From Planctomycetota bacterium (GTDB lineage: Bacteria; Planctomycetota; B15-G4; SIAN01): 64,000 bases of DNA. A program made the translations under genes and the position numbers. Below, one piece after another: positions 55,101-64,000 of the stretch. Where the stretch lies: positions 1 to 64,000 of the forward strand of contig JAEUIC010000010.1 in NCBI GenBank assembly GCA_016795285.1, in the 5' to 3' direction. The notes under the pieces are model-generated. The model ran no database searches. It worked only from the letters and a program-made list of their open reading frames with translations, and had not been told where the DNA came from. Each line of letters opens with the position of its first letter. Within the stretch, counting starts at the first letter, position 1.

Positions 55101-56480
55101 AAGGTGGCCGGCTTCCGCGGCGCGCGCGAGTGGATCGAGCGGGTCACCGAGCCGGCCTACTACCGCGTCGGCTACCAGCAGCCGCTCGACTTCGCGACGC
55201 AGGAGCCGCGCTTGACCGCGGTCGGCATGGTCTGCCGCCAGGCGCTCGGCACGCCGAGCAACCATCCGGCGCTCACCGTCGGCAAGGAGTGGTGCCTGCG
55301 CCAGCTGCCGCGCGTCGAGCACACCGACCTCTACTTCGCCTACTACGCGACGCTCGCGCTCTTCCAGATCGGCGGCGAGCCGTGGCAGCGCTGGAACGAC
55401 GCGATGGTGCCGGCGCTGCTGCAGCGGATCCACAAGCAGAACGAGGGGTGCCGGCGCGGCAGCTTCGACTCGCAGGGGGTCCACCACGAGTTCGGCGGCC
55501 GCGTCTACGGCACCGCGATGAGCGCGCTGATGCTCGAGGTCTACTACCGCTACGAGAAGTTCCCCGACGTGCGGAGCCTCTCGGTGACCGGCTCGCTCGC
55601 CGACCTCGCCAAGCCGCTGCTCGCGAAGCTCGGCGGCGGCGGCAGCGAGGTGGAGCGCGCCGTCGCGATGCGCCGCCTCGAGGAGGAGCTCGGCACCTCG
55701 GCGCAGGCGCCGCTGCTCCAGTTGCTGCGCACCAGCAGCGACCTCGCGGCGCGCCAGGACGCGGCGGAGGTGCTCTCCCACGTCGCCACCGCGGCGATCG
55801 TCACCGACCTCCTCGGCCTGCTCGACGAGCCGGACGGCACGGTGCAGGAGCGCCTCTTCCGTGCCGTCGGCCGCGCGGCGAGCCCCGACTGCGTCGGCGA
55901 CCTCGCGCGCCGCCTCGCCGACGAGCGGCCGCACGTGCGCCGCTTCGCCGCGCGCACGCTCGGGCAGATGGGGCAGCCCGCGGCGTTGGCGCCGCTGATC
56001 GCCCGCCAGCCGCTCGAGCCCGACGGCGGCATCAAGGACGAGATCGCGCAGGCGATCCGCGCGCTCGCCAACCGCAGCGCGCTCGACACGCTGCTCGACG
56101 AAGCGGGCATCGTGGCGACCGAGCCGGCGCGGCGCGCCGACGTGCGCGAGGGGCTGCGGCTGCTCGATCACCACGCGCTGCCGGCGCGGATCGTCGCCGC
56201 CAAGGCGAGCGAGCCGGAGCGGTATGCGGCGGTGCTCGCCGCGCTGCGCGACCACGGCCGCCGCGCGCTCGTCCCGCTGCTGCTGGTGGCGCTCGAGCTG
56301 CAGGACGGCGAGGCGCGCGCGTGGGCCGATCAGCTGCTGGTGGCGCTGGCCGGCCGCAACTTCGCCTTCGACGCGAACGCCGACGAGCGGCTCCGCAAGG
56401 AAGCGGTCGCCCGCTGGCGCGCTTGGTGGAAGGGGGCGCAAGAGCTGCTGGCGCCGCCCGCCGATTCAGGGGCGCGCTGA
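52191..56480 (+). CDS. Secreted giant with CAP/SCP domain, HEAT repeats and terpenoid cyclase-fold domain
   Basis: 1,429 aa. Signal peptide (LHLLLALLLVARQ). Residues 20-460 are helical without a known family. CAP/SCP domain about 470-600, with GHSQEMKDLGYFGHDSP, GENCYAGGG, the SPGHHRGM motif and ALWTQNFGG. HEAT-like helices about 610-760 end in RWRDWWKGARDAF. A prenyltransferase/squalene-cyclase-like alpha-alpha barrel follows at about 800-1125 (ALDWLVRHQGENGSFG, DTSVTGWVVLALVAA, YGTAMSALMLEVYY); no DXDD catalytic motif was seen. A second HEAT array (about 1140-1429) ends in a similar RWRAWWKGAQELL tail. Probably a cell-surface structural or binding protein. Confidence 0.85.
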   Translation: MLHLLLALLLVARQETAPVAPAPAEPAPLAAGEVTALLAELEAARRSLAFAPAQERLAALVARIRDEALAREVATQAADFLGEASLFAQLVARIEDAARHGQPLPWPDGDLVVSAADLEGATLTREGVVAKKAWASFPAPLTFAFLVTLPLAPAERVELARFAFWRGLDAAATEQLHAAWSADPTLKERIDPLLAQQRGEALPHGGYEWHRGRFLPAAEVNRRRGLEALAQRLELALGSEAPLLLSEVVDTPAGALDALAPRLVAATDRIVVELAQLHEGPRDWIQSYRISASLRRQRLAQLEAWQPVASAALALIATYDKPQQPQVDEFRKQLAEKAKLYASLRKSDELAFARLDPRAAETLLYRLERLEPALAALLDYRRAFHGEVADPFPALSPQGAKVHVLPGRTGAGLEEVLYALVLWKSGRLVPFLQRAEELLRAELSPWERAVLRDHFWDALDRWNATALTSADPDEHSNYVATNEYRRTLLLAPFELDERLVVAARGHSQEMKDLGYFGHDSPTEKLRTPSDRARVAGYGGGVGENCYAGGGGGRGAFEGWYHSPGHHRGMVSGGPHLGVGTDTTHALWTQNFGGSDFGWRRTFPTLSLDEQAAVDAAIGKLARTKHDTCRDELEALLALGGKALPAMSRALTAARSDPAAEKRGFATRLARAVAVASVAESIAQGSDLALDTLLALLDDSSGVVRGEANLALQHVSAQSFGFGATLDPPARAAAVKRWRDWWKGARDAFTPRLETKPEEVAAFDAASPLAGGKKRQSPDAPLKVFSPEERFALARRLGGSRQTEAAVGQALDWLVRHQGENGSFGAQGFAARCRGEACGGTGSYDFDVGLTGLSLLALIHGGSTIELGPHQQAVKRGLDFLVSRLQDHGKFTTTSGWYMYQHALATQALVEGYGTSGDPFLKQAAQKAVDFLVFAQHPELGGWRYEARSDADTSVTGWVVLALVAAHDARLKVAGFRGAREWIERVTEPAYYRVGYQQPLDFATQEPRLTAVGMVCRQALGTPSNHPALTVGKEWCLRQLPRVEHTDLYFAYYATLALFQIGGEPWQRWNDAMVPALLQRIHKQNEGCRRGSFDSQGVHHEFGGRVYGTAMSALMLEVYYRYEKFPDVRSLSVTGSLADLAKPLLAKLGGGGSEVERAVAMRRLEEELGTSAQAPLLQLLRTSSDLAARQDAAEVLSHVATAAIVTDLLGLLDEPDGTVQERLFRAVGRAASPDCVGDLARRLADERPHVRRFAARTLGQMGQPAALAPLIARQPLEPDGGIKDEIAQAIRALANRSALDTLLDEAGIVATEPARRADVREGLRLLDHHALPARIVAAKASEPERYAAVLAALRDHGRRALVPLLLVALELQDGEARAWADQLLVALAGRNFAFDANADERLRKEAVARWRAWWKGAQELLAPPADSGAR

Positions 56481-56490
56481 GCCACACGCC

Positions 56491-56539
56491 GCGCCCCGCG
56501 CGACGCGCCCACCAAGAGGCGGCGCGCCCCGCGCGACGC
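56491..56539. repeat. 16-nt direct repeat, 33-nt period
   Basis: GCGCCCCGCGCGACGC occurs at 56491-56506 and 56524-56539 in the 68-nt spacer between two convergent genes. Confidence 0.5.
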
Positions 56540-56548
56540 ACCACTGGT

Positions 56549-58024
<1,476 letters not shown>

Positions 58025-58034
58025 GGGGAACGGC

Positions 58035-58040
58035 ACAGTA
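58035..58040 (-). promoter_or_regulatory. Candidate -10 element (TACTGT), leaderless start
   Basis: On the minus strand the hexamer lies 10 nt before ATG 58024. It overlaps the upstream alternative GTG start, making that start unlikely. Confidence 0.35.
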
Positions 58041-58103
58041 GCAGCGCCGCCGCCGCTCGCCGATGATCGCCCCGCCGCGCGCTCCGCTCGGCGAAAGGGC
58101 GCG

Positions 58104-60644
58104 ATGCGACGACTGCTCCACCTCTATCCCGGCGAAGGGCGCGTGCGGCGGGCGCAGCTGCGCGCGCACCGCGAGTGGCTCGCGGCGCGCTCGATCGAGC
58201 TGGTGCTGGCCGACGACTGGGTCGCGGACGAGGATCGCGCGCTCTACGCCGCGGCGATCGCGCTGCCGCCCGCCGAGGAGGTGGCGGCGGCGCTCGCCGC
58301 GCTGCACGCCGCGCCCGAGCTGCGCGCGCTCGACGGCGTCCTGCTGCAGAGCGAGGCGGCGCTGCCGTGCGGCTCCCTCTTCGCGGCGGCGCGCGGACTG
58401 CCGGGCCCCGCGCCGTCCGCCGTCCTGCGCTGCACCGGCAAGCACTTGACGCGCGCCGCGCTCGCCGCCGCCGACGTGCCGCAGCCCGAGTTCGCCGTCT
58501 GCCGCGAGCGCGGCGACGCGCACCGCTTCGCGGCGGCGCACGGCTTCCCGCTGATGGTGAAGCCGTTCGCCTCGACCATGGCGCGCCACGTCGCGCGCGT
58601 CGACGATGCGGGCGAGCTCGACGCGGCGATCGAGCGGCTCGCGGCCGCCCTGCCGCGCGCCGTCGACGTCGCCCGCTTCGCCGCCTTCGCGCGCGCCGCG
58701 CGCCTCGATCCCGGCCCCGATCCGACCCGCCACTTCCTCTGCGAGAGCTTCGTCGCCGGCCTGCCGATCGAGTGCGACGGCTTCGCGGTCGGCGGGGTCG
58801 CGCGTACCTTCGGGGCGCTCGAGCAGGTGCTGACGCCGCCGCCCCACCTCTACTTCGAGGGCTACCTCCTGCCCGCCGACGTCGACGGCGCCACCGGCCG
58901 CGCGCTCCGCGACGCCGGCGAGCGCGCCGTGCGCGCGGTCGGCCTCGATGCCGCCGGCTTCTCGGTGGAGTTGCGCGCGAGCGGCGACGGGCCGCGCGTG
59001 ATCGAGGTGAACGGGCGGCTCGGCGAGGACCACGGCCTCTGGCCGCTCTTCGCGCGAGCGACAGGACGCGAGCCGTTCGAGCTCGCGATCGAGGCGGCGC
59101 TGGGCGAGACGCCCTCCTACGGCGATGCGCGCGGCGACGCCGGGCGACCGCGCCACGCCGTCGCCTACCGCTGCCACTTCGGCGAGGACGAAGTGCTCGA
59201 GCCGCCGCGCGCCACCACGCTGGCCGCGCTGGCGGAACCGCCGGCGCTCGCGGCGGCGTCGTGCGTCGAAGCGGGCGATCGGCTCCACGCGCCGCCCCAC
59301 CCCGAGACCTTCCCCCACCTCGCGTGGGTGCTCGCGGCCGATCCCGATTCGAGCCGCGCCGCCTTCGCGAAGGCGCGCGCCCGCGTCGCGACCGTGGCGG
59401 TCGGGCTGCGGTCGATCGACACGACGACGACGATCGACGCGACGGAGCGGCGCGCGCTCGCGCTGGTGCGCACCGCCGACGAGCTCGCCGCGGCGCTGGC
59501 GCGCGGCCGCCCGTTCCTCGCCGCGCGCGAGCCGGCGCTGCGGGCGGTGGTCGGCGACGCCTATCCGGGACTCGTCGCGAGCGACGACCCGGCCGCGCTC
59601 GCCGCCCTGCGCACGCGCGTCGCGCGCGAGCCGGCGCTGGCGGCGCGGCTCCAGCGGTTCGCGACGCGCCTCGCGGCGTCGGGCTGGCGGCCGGGGCGCG
59701 CGCTGCCCGCCTTCGCGCAGTTCGCCGAGGATGCGTGGCGCGGCCTCGCGGCGCCGGCGAAGTCGCTGCCGTGCCGCTGGTTCTACGACGACGTCGGCTC
59801 GCGCCTCTTCGAGGCGATCGGCGCGACGCCCGAGTACTACGTGACGCGCGCCGAGGACGAGCTGCTCCTGCGCCACGCCGCCGCGATCGCCGCGGACGCT
59901 CCGCGCGACGCCACCGTCGTCGAGCTCGGCAGCGGCAGCGCCGCGAAGACGCAGCACCTGCTCGCCGCGCTGCTCGAGCGGCAGCGCACGCTGCGCTACG
60001 TGATGATCGACATCTCGCCGGCCGCGCTCGCCGACAGCGCCCGCGCGCTGCGCGCCCGCTTCCCGGCGCTCGAGGTGGTGGCGATCGCGGCCGAGTACGG
60101 CGCCGGCCTCGCGCAGCTCGCGGCGGCGGCGCCGGGCAAGAAGCTCGTGCTGTGGCTCGGCAGCAACGTCGGCAACTTCGCGCGCGAGGAGGCGGCGCGC
60201 TTCCTCGCCGGCGTGCGCGCCCGCCTCGCGCCCGGCGATGCGCTGCTGCTCGGCGTCGACCTGCGCAAGGAGGCGGCGCGCCTCGAAGCGGCCTACGACG
60301 ACGCGGCCGGCGTCACCGCGCGCTTCAACCTGAACCTGCTGGCGCGCATGAATCGCGAGCTCGACGGCGACTTCGACCTCGCGGCGTTCCGCCATCGCGC
60401 GCTCTGGCGCGCGGACGAGGGGCGCGTCGAGATGCAGCTCGAGAGCCTGCGGGCGCAGGAGGCGACGCTCGACCTGCTCGGCGTCCGCGTCCGCTTCGCC
60501 GCGGGCGAGACGATCCACACCGAGGACTCCTGGAAGTACTCGGTCGAGGAGATCGACGCGCTGGCCGCGGCCGCGGGACTGCGCGTCGCGCGCCGCTGGT
60601 TCGACGGCGCCGGCCTCTTCAGCGAGAACCTGCTCCAGCTCTGA
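58104..60644 (+). CDS. ATP-grasp ligase fused to EgtD-like histidine N-alpha-methyltransferase
   Basis: 846 aa. Residues about 100-340 form an ATP-grasp domain: ATP-binding Lys153 ([10 protein letters not shown]), Glu214 ([10 protein letters not shown]) and metal-binding Glu301/Asn303 ([11 protein letters not shown]). A linker follows (about 345-540). From about 545 the sequence is an EgtD-type methyltransferase ([27 protein letters not shown] 607-611, GSNVGN with Asn691, Tyr731 in [12 protein letters not shown], and TEDS with Glu807 and Ser809). These are the SAM and histidine-binding residues of EgtD, so trimethylation of a histidine alpha-amine is the default prediction. The ligase half implies an extra amide or peptide bond. 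GAAAGGG precedes the ATG. Confidence 0.88.
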   Translation: MRRLLHLYPGEGRVRRAQLRAHREWLAARSIELVLADDWVADEDRALYAAAIALPPAEEVAAALAALHAAPELRALDGVLLQSEAALPCGSLFAAARGLPGPAPSAVLRCTGKHLTRAALAAADVPQPEFAVCRERGDAHRFAAAHGFPLMVKPFASTMARHVARVDDAGELDAAIERLAAALPRAVDVARFAAFARAARLDPGPDPTRHFLCESFVAGLPIECDGFAVGGVARTFGALEQVLTPPPHLYFEGYLLPADVDGATGRALRDAGERAVRAVGLDAAGFSVELRASGDGPRVIEVNGRLGEDHGLWPLFARATGREPFELAIEAALGETPSYGDARGDAGRPRHAVAYRCHFGEDEVLEPPRATTLAALAEPPALAAASCVEAGDRLHAPPHPETFPHLAWVLAADPDSSRAAFAKARARVATVAVGLRSIDTTTTIDATERRALALVRTADELAAALARGRPFLAAREPALRAVVGDAYPGLVASDDPAALAALRTRVAREPALAARLQRFATRLAASGWRPGRALPAFAQFAEDAWRGLAAPAKSLPCRWFYDDVGSRLFEAIGATPEYYVTRAEDELLLRHAAAIAADAPRDATVVELGSGSAAKTQHLLAALLERQRTLRYVMIDISPAALADSARALRARFPALEVVAIAAEYGAGLAQLAAAAPGKKLVLWLGSNVGNFAREEAARFLAGVRARLAPGDALLLGVDLRKEAARLEAAYDDAAGVTARFNLNLLARMNRELDGDFDLAAFRHRALWRADEGRVEMQLESLRAQEATLDLLGVRVRFAAGETIHTEDSWKYSVEEIDALAAAAGLRVARRWFDGAGLFSENLLQL

Positions 60645-61467
60645 GCGAGGCGAGGGCGGTCGCGACGCGCTCGAGCAGCCGCTCCGGCCACGCGAGCAGC
60701 GCAGCGTGCGAGAGCCCCGCCACCGTCTCGCGCGTCGCCTGCGGGAAGAGCGCGCGCAGCCGCGCCGCCTCGGCCGGCGCGATCACCTCGTCGGCGCCGA
60801 GTTCGAGGAGGTGCACGGGTGCGCAGAGCCGCGCGAACGCGGCGGGCGCGATCGCCCCCTCGCGATCGCTCGCTTGCAGCCGGGCGCGCGGCGCGGCGAG
60901 CTCGGCGCGCGACGCCTGCGCGAGCCACCCTTCGAGCGCGCGCCGCTGCTCGGGAGCGGCTACCTGCAACGCCGGCGCGAGCGACGCGGCGGCGCGGCGG
61001 CGCAGGAACATCGTCGGCAGCAGCGCCGCAAGCGGCGCGCTGCGAGCGAGCGCGCGGCCACGCGCGCGGTCGGGGGCGCCGGAGGCGACGAGGAGCAGCG
61101 CGGCGACCCGCTCGGGATGGCGCTCGGCGAACGCCAGCGCGAGCTGGCCACCGAGGGAGAACCCTGCAACGCCGACCCGCGCGACGCCCGTCGCCCCGAG
61201 TTGCGCCGCGAGCGCGTCCGCGAGGTCGGCGGGTCGCTGGAGCGCCGCGGGGAGATCGACGGCGCGCCACGCGGCGCCGCCCCGCGCGAGCAGCGGTGCA
61301 AGCGACGCCCTGCCGCCGACGGCGGGCGGCAAGCAGAGCCACTCGAGCGGCGCGCCGCCGCCGCCCGCGCTCCAGTCGGCGGGCGCCGCTGGCCGATCGG
61401 GACCGCGGCCGCTTCCGACTCGCCCCGGCCGCTCCGAACCGTTCGAAGGCAGAGGACGCTCCCCCAT
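60619..61467 (-). CDS. Alpha/beta hydrolase, BioH-like
   Basis: 282 aa. The fold is indicated by [12 protein letters not shown] (first strand), the nucleophile elbow [17 protein letters not shown] (Ser), Asp in [13 protein letters not shown] and His in [14 protein letters not shown]. It resembles BioH and small esterases; the substrate is unknown. Its 3' end overlaps the ATP-grasp/EgtD gene by 26 nt on the opposite strand. The first 30 residues are low-complexity and the start codon at 61467 overlaps the start codon of the chemoreceptor on the other strand; an internal start is possible but would cut near the first strand. Confidence 0.78.
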   Translation of the reverse strand: MGERPLPSNGSERPGRVGSGRGPDRPAAPADWSAGGGGAPLEWLCLPPAVGGRASLAPLLARGGAAWRAVDLPAALQRPADLADALAAQLGATGVARVGVAGFSLGGQLALAFAERHPERVAALLLVASGAPDRARGRALARSAPLAALLPTMFLRRRAAASLAPALQVAAPEQRRALEGWLAQASRAELAAPRARLQASDREGAIAPAAFARLCAPVHLLELGADEVIAPAEAARLRALFPQATRETVAGLSHAALLAWPERLLERVATALASLRAGAGSR

Positions 61468-63439
61468 GATCTGGACGCTCCGCAAGAAGCTCACCGCCAT
61501 CAGCCTCGCCGGCGTCGCGACCGCCGCGCTGGTCGGAACCGAGGGGTACGTCGCGCTGCAGTCGGCGGGCGAGGTGATCGACCGCTCGCAGGAGGTGAAC
61601 GACGCCGTCGCCCACCTCCTCGAGATGGACATGATGCACGACGCGCTGCGCGCCGACGTGCTGGCGGCGCTGCTCGCCGAGCAGCAGGACGAGTTCACCG
61701 CGATCCGCGCCGACCTCGCCGACCACGCCGCGACGTTCCGCGAGAAGTTCGCGGAGACGGCGGCGATCGATCTCGGCGCCGAAGCGGCGGCGGCGATCGC
61801 CTCGGCGCGTCCCGCGCTCGACTCCTACGTCGCGTCGGCCGAGCGGCTGGTGGCCGAGGCGGGGAGCGACCGCGCGCAGGCGAAGCGCGACCTGCCGACC
61901 TTCGTCGCCGCCTTCTCGGAGCTCGAGGAGAAGAACGAGGCGCTCGCCGACGTGGTCGGCGCGGTCGCGACGCGCGAGGAAGCCGCTTCGGCCGAGTCGC
62001 GCGCCAGCAGCAACGCGCTCATGGTCGGCATCACGCTGGCGGGCGCGCTGATCCTGCTGGTCGCCGGACAGCTGCTCGCCAACGGGATCGTCCGTCCGAT
62101 CGACCGCTCGATCGGCCTGCTCGAGCAGCTCGCCGCCGGCAAGCTGACCGCACGGCTCGACCACTCGAGCCGCGACGAGATCGGCCGGCTCGCCGCCGCC
62201 ATGAACGCGACCGCCGAGGGGATCCGCTCCGCGCTCGGCGCCGACGAGGTCGACTGGGCCGCGGTCGCCAAGCAGCGCAGCGAGCTCGAGCGCGTGGAGG
62301 CGATGACGCAGAACGCGCTGACGCCGATGGTCTACGTCGACACCGCCGGCATCGTGCGCGCCATGAACCCGGTGGCCGGCAAGTCGCTGCGCGCGCTCGA
62401 GTCGGCGCTGCCGAAGCGCGGCTGGCTGATGAACGCCGCGGCCTCGCCGATGTTCGGCGCGCAGCCCGAGTTCGCCGCCGCGCTCGCCGCGCCGATCCAC
62501 CTGCTGCCGCGCAAGCTCCGCCTCGAGGTGGGCGAGACGACCCTCGATGCGCAGGTCTGCGCCATCCAGGACAGCAAGGGCGAGCTGAGCGGGCGGATGG
62601 TGAGCTGGGAGGACGTGACCCAGAAGCTCGCCACCGAGAGCGGCGTGTCGCGCACGGCGCAATCGCTCGCCGCCGCCGCGACGCAGCTGAAGGCGATCAG
62701 CGTGCGCATGACCGACAGCGCCGGCGAGACCTCGAAGGAGGCGACCCGCGTGGCGGGCGCCACCGAGACGGTCCACAAGAACATGAACACCATCGCGGCG
62801 AGCTCCGAGGAGATGAACTCGGCGATCCGCGAGATCGCGCGCAGCTCGGCCGAGGCGTCGCAGATCGCCGCGCAGGCGGTCGAGGCGGCCAAGGGGACCA
62901 ACGACACGGTCCAGCGCCTGAACGAGAGCAGCGCCAAGATCGACCGCGTCATCAAGGTGATCCACGACGTCGCCGAGCAGACCAACCTGCTGGCGCTGAA
63001 CGCCACCATCGAGGCGGCGCGCGCCGGCGAGGCGGGCAAGGGGTTCGCCGTGGTCGCCAACGAGGTGAAGCAGCTCGCCGGGGAGACCGGCAAGGCGACC
63101 AAGGACATCGAGTCGAGCATCGTCGCGATCCAGTCCGACGTGCAGCGCGCGGTCGGCGAGATCGCCGCGATCTCGAAGGTGATCGCGCGGATCCACGACA
63201 TCCAGAACTCGATCGCCTCGGCGGTCGAGGAGCAGTCGGCGACCACCCAGGAGATCAGCCGCAACGTCGCCGAGGCGGCGACGCGCGCCAGCGAGATCGT
63301 CGAGGGGGTTACGACGGTGGCGAAGGCGGCCGAGACGACCGCGCAGGGCGCGAGCGAGACGCAGGGCGCCGCCGACAGCCTCGATTCGCTGGCCGGCGAG
63401 CTCGAGCAGCAGGTCGCGGCGACCGCCGTCGCCGTCTGA
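61466..63439 (+). CDS. Methyl-accepting chemotaxis protein with PAS-like domain
   Basis: 657 aa. TM1 is at about 9-28, a four-helix bundle sensor covers about 30-185, TM2 is at about 188-210 ([20 protein letters not shown]) and HAMP at about 211-262. A PAS-like region follows (about 285-385, [20 protein letters not shown]). The signalling domain (about 440-645) carries the conserved hairpin tip [20 protein letters not shown] with [18 protein letters not shown]. No C-terminal CheR-docking pentapeptide is present. The PAS between HAMP and the signalling part suggests a second, cytoplasmic input such as redox or ligand. AGAGGA precedes ATG 61466. No che genes are nearby. Confidence 0.93.
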   Translation: MIWTLRKKLTAISLAGVATAALVGTEGYVALQSAGEVIDRSQEVNDAVAHLLEMDMMHDALRADVLAALLAEQQDEFTAIRADLADHAATFREKFAETAAIDLGAEAAAAIASARPALDSYVASAERLVAEAGSDRAQAKRDLPTFVAAFSELEEKNEALADVVGAVATREEAASAESRASSNALMVGITLAGALILLVAGQLLANGIVRPIDRSIGLLEQLAAGKLTARLDHSSRDEIGRLAAAMNATAEGIRSALGADEVDWAAVAKQRSELERVEAMTQNALTPMVYVDTAGIVRAMNPVAGKSLRALESALPKRGWLMNAAASPMFGAQPEFAAALAAPIHLLPRKLRLEVGETTLDAQVCAIQDSKGELSGRMVSWEDVTQKLATESGVSRTAQSLAAAATQLKAISVRMTDSAGETSKEATRVAGATETVHKNMNTIAASSEEMNSAIREIARSSAEASQIAAQAVEAAKGTNDTVQRLNESSAKIDRVIKVIHDVAEQTNLLALNATIEAARAGEAGKGFAVVANEVKQLAGETGKATKDIESSIVAIQSDVQRAVGEIAAISKVIARIHDIQNSIASAVEEQSATTQEISRNVAEAATRASEIVEGVTTVAKAAETTAQGASETQGAADSLDSLAGELEQQVAATAVAV

Positions 63440-63465
63440 GCGAGCGCGGCGGCGCGGCGCGGGGC

Positions 63466-63471
63466 TAGCAT
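63466..63471 (+). promoter_or_regulatory. Candidate -10 element (TAGCAT), leaderless start
   Basis: The hexamer lies 9 nt before the ATG at 63481, in the GC-rich 41-nt spacer after the chemoreceptor gene. Confidence 0.35.
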
Positions 63472-63480
63472 CCCCGCGCC

Positions 63481-64000
63481 ATGGCCCTGCCGCTGATCGC
63501 GCTCTCCTTCCTCCTGCTGCTCGCGGTCGGCTACCGGCTGCACGGCCGCTACGTCGCGCGCCAGCTCGCGCTCGACGACACGCGCGCGACGCCGGCGCGG
63601 GAGCGTGCCGACGGCGTCGATTTCGTGCCGACGCGCCCCTTCTACTTGTTCGGCCAGCACTTCTCGGCGATCGCCGCCGCGGGGCCGATCGCCGGCCCGA
63701 TCGTCGCCTGCCAGTCGTGGGGGTGGCTCCCCTGCCTCGCGTGGATCGCCGTCGGCGTGGTGCTGATCGGCGCGGTGCACGACTTCCTCGCGCTCGCCGC
63801 GTCGGTGCGCCACGGCGGCACGAGCCTCGCCGAGATCACGCGCGTGCAGCTCGGCGCGCCGGCCGGCCGCGCGCTGCTCGGCTTCATCGCGATCGCGCTG
63901 GTCTACGTGATCGTCGCCTTCGCCGACCTCACGGCCGGCACCTTCGTCGACGGCAGCGAGGAGCTCGCGGCGGCGCAGGGGTTCCACAAGGGCGGCGCGG
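63481..64000 (+). CDS. cstA: Carbon starvation protein A (peptide/pyruvate transporter), N-terminal part
   Basis: 173 residues up to the window edge; full CstA proteins are about 500-700 aa. The N-terminal helix (ALPLIALSFLLLLAVGYRL), VDFVPTRPFYLFGQHFSAIAAAGPIAGPI and AVHDFLALAASVRHGGTSLAEI are characteristic of the family, with the conserved FGxHFSxI...GPI segment. CstA is an inner-membrane transporter for peptides or pyruvate under starvation. The 3' part lies outside the window. Confidence 0.92.
   Translation, partial: MALPLIALSFLLLLAVGYRLHGRYVARQLALDDTRATPARERADGVDFVPTRPFYLFGQHFSAIAAAGPIAGPIVACQSWGWLPCLAWIAVGVVLIGAVHDFLALAASVRHGGTSLAEITRVQLGAPAGRALLGFIAIALVYVIVAFADLTAGTFVDGSEELAAAQGFHKGGA

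Overview
The window is very GC-rich bacterial chromosome, packed with genes and full of start/stop overlaps (ATGA, GTGA, TGATG). No rRNA, tRNA, CRISPR array, insertion sequence or phage gene was seen. The protein families point to Planctomycetota or a related environmental lineage (inference): FG-GAP/ASPIC secreted proteins, a sulfatase-like enzyme, HEAT-repeat proteins, a Ser/Thr kinase fused to WD40 repeats, and redoxin-cytochrome c-dicopper monooxygenases. Core genes are mixed in: fabI, nfo, orn, ogt, a succinylase lysine cluster and futalosine-pathway menaquinone genes.

Layout: 1-9 kb holds the tail of an unknown gene, two convergent paralogous CRTAC1-like secreted proteins, a HEAT/discoidin-like protein coupled to the second, and a large exported protein of unknown function. 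9-16 kb holds fabI, a HAD phosphatase, a coupled glycosidase-like/aminotransferase/omega-amidase operon, a membrane-anchored helical-repeat protein and nfo. 16-28 kb holds a sulfatase-like enzyme with Thr at the nucleophile site, a long convergent spacer full of palindromes, membrane proteins, a Kef-type antiporter coupled to a cupin, the dapE-dapC-dapD cluster, a gluzincin-like secreted protein and an orphan oxidase subunit III pair. 28-37 kb holds ogt, a four-gene envelope cluster (esterase, 52-aa membrane protein, degenerate hydrolase-like protein, glycosyltransferase), then orn, kynA, mqnB, mqnD and a small membrane protein. 37-42.3 kb is a triple tandem array of redoxin-cytochrome c-dicopper monooxygenases. 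42.6-52 kb, on the minus strand, holds the kinase-WD40 protein, a COG0523 metallochaperone GTPase coupled to an ArsM-like methyltransferase, and a membrane-bound spermidine-synthase-like protein. 52-64 kb holds a 1,429-aa CAP/HEAT/terpenoid-cyclase-fold protein, an Old Yellow Enzyme homologue, an ATP-grasp/EgtD fusion, an alpha/beta hydrolase, a chemoreceptor and the start of cstA.

The best candidates for something undescribed are: (1) the single-chain ATP-grasp plus histidine N-alpha-methyltransferase enzyme at 58104-60644, which suggests a ligase-methyltransferase making a methylated histidine conjugate; (2) the three tandem monooxygenases, each keeping all six dicopper ligands plus one c-type haem site; and (3) the CAP/HEAT/cyclase-fold giant. 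Two genome-scale patterns also stand out. TAnnnT hexamers sit 8-10 nt before six ATG starts, suggesting leaderless transcripts. Short GC-rich repeats and palindromes cluster in the spacers between convergent genes.
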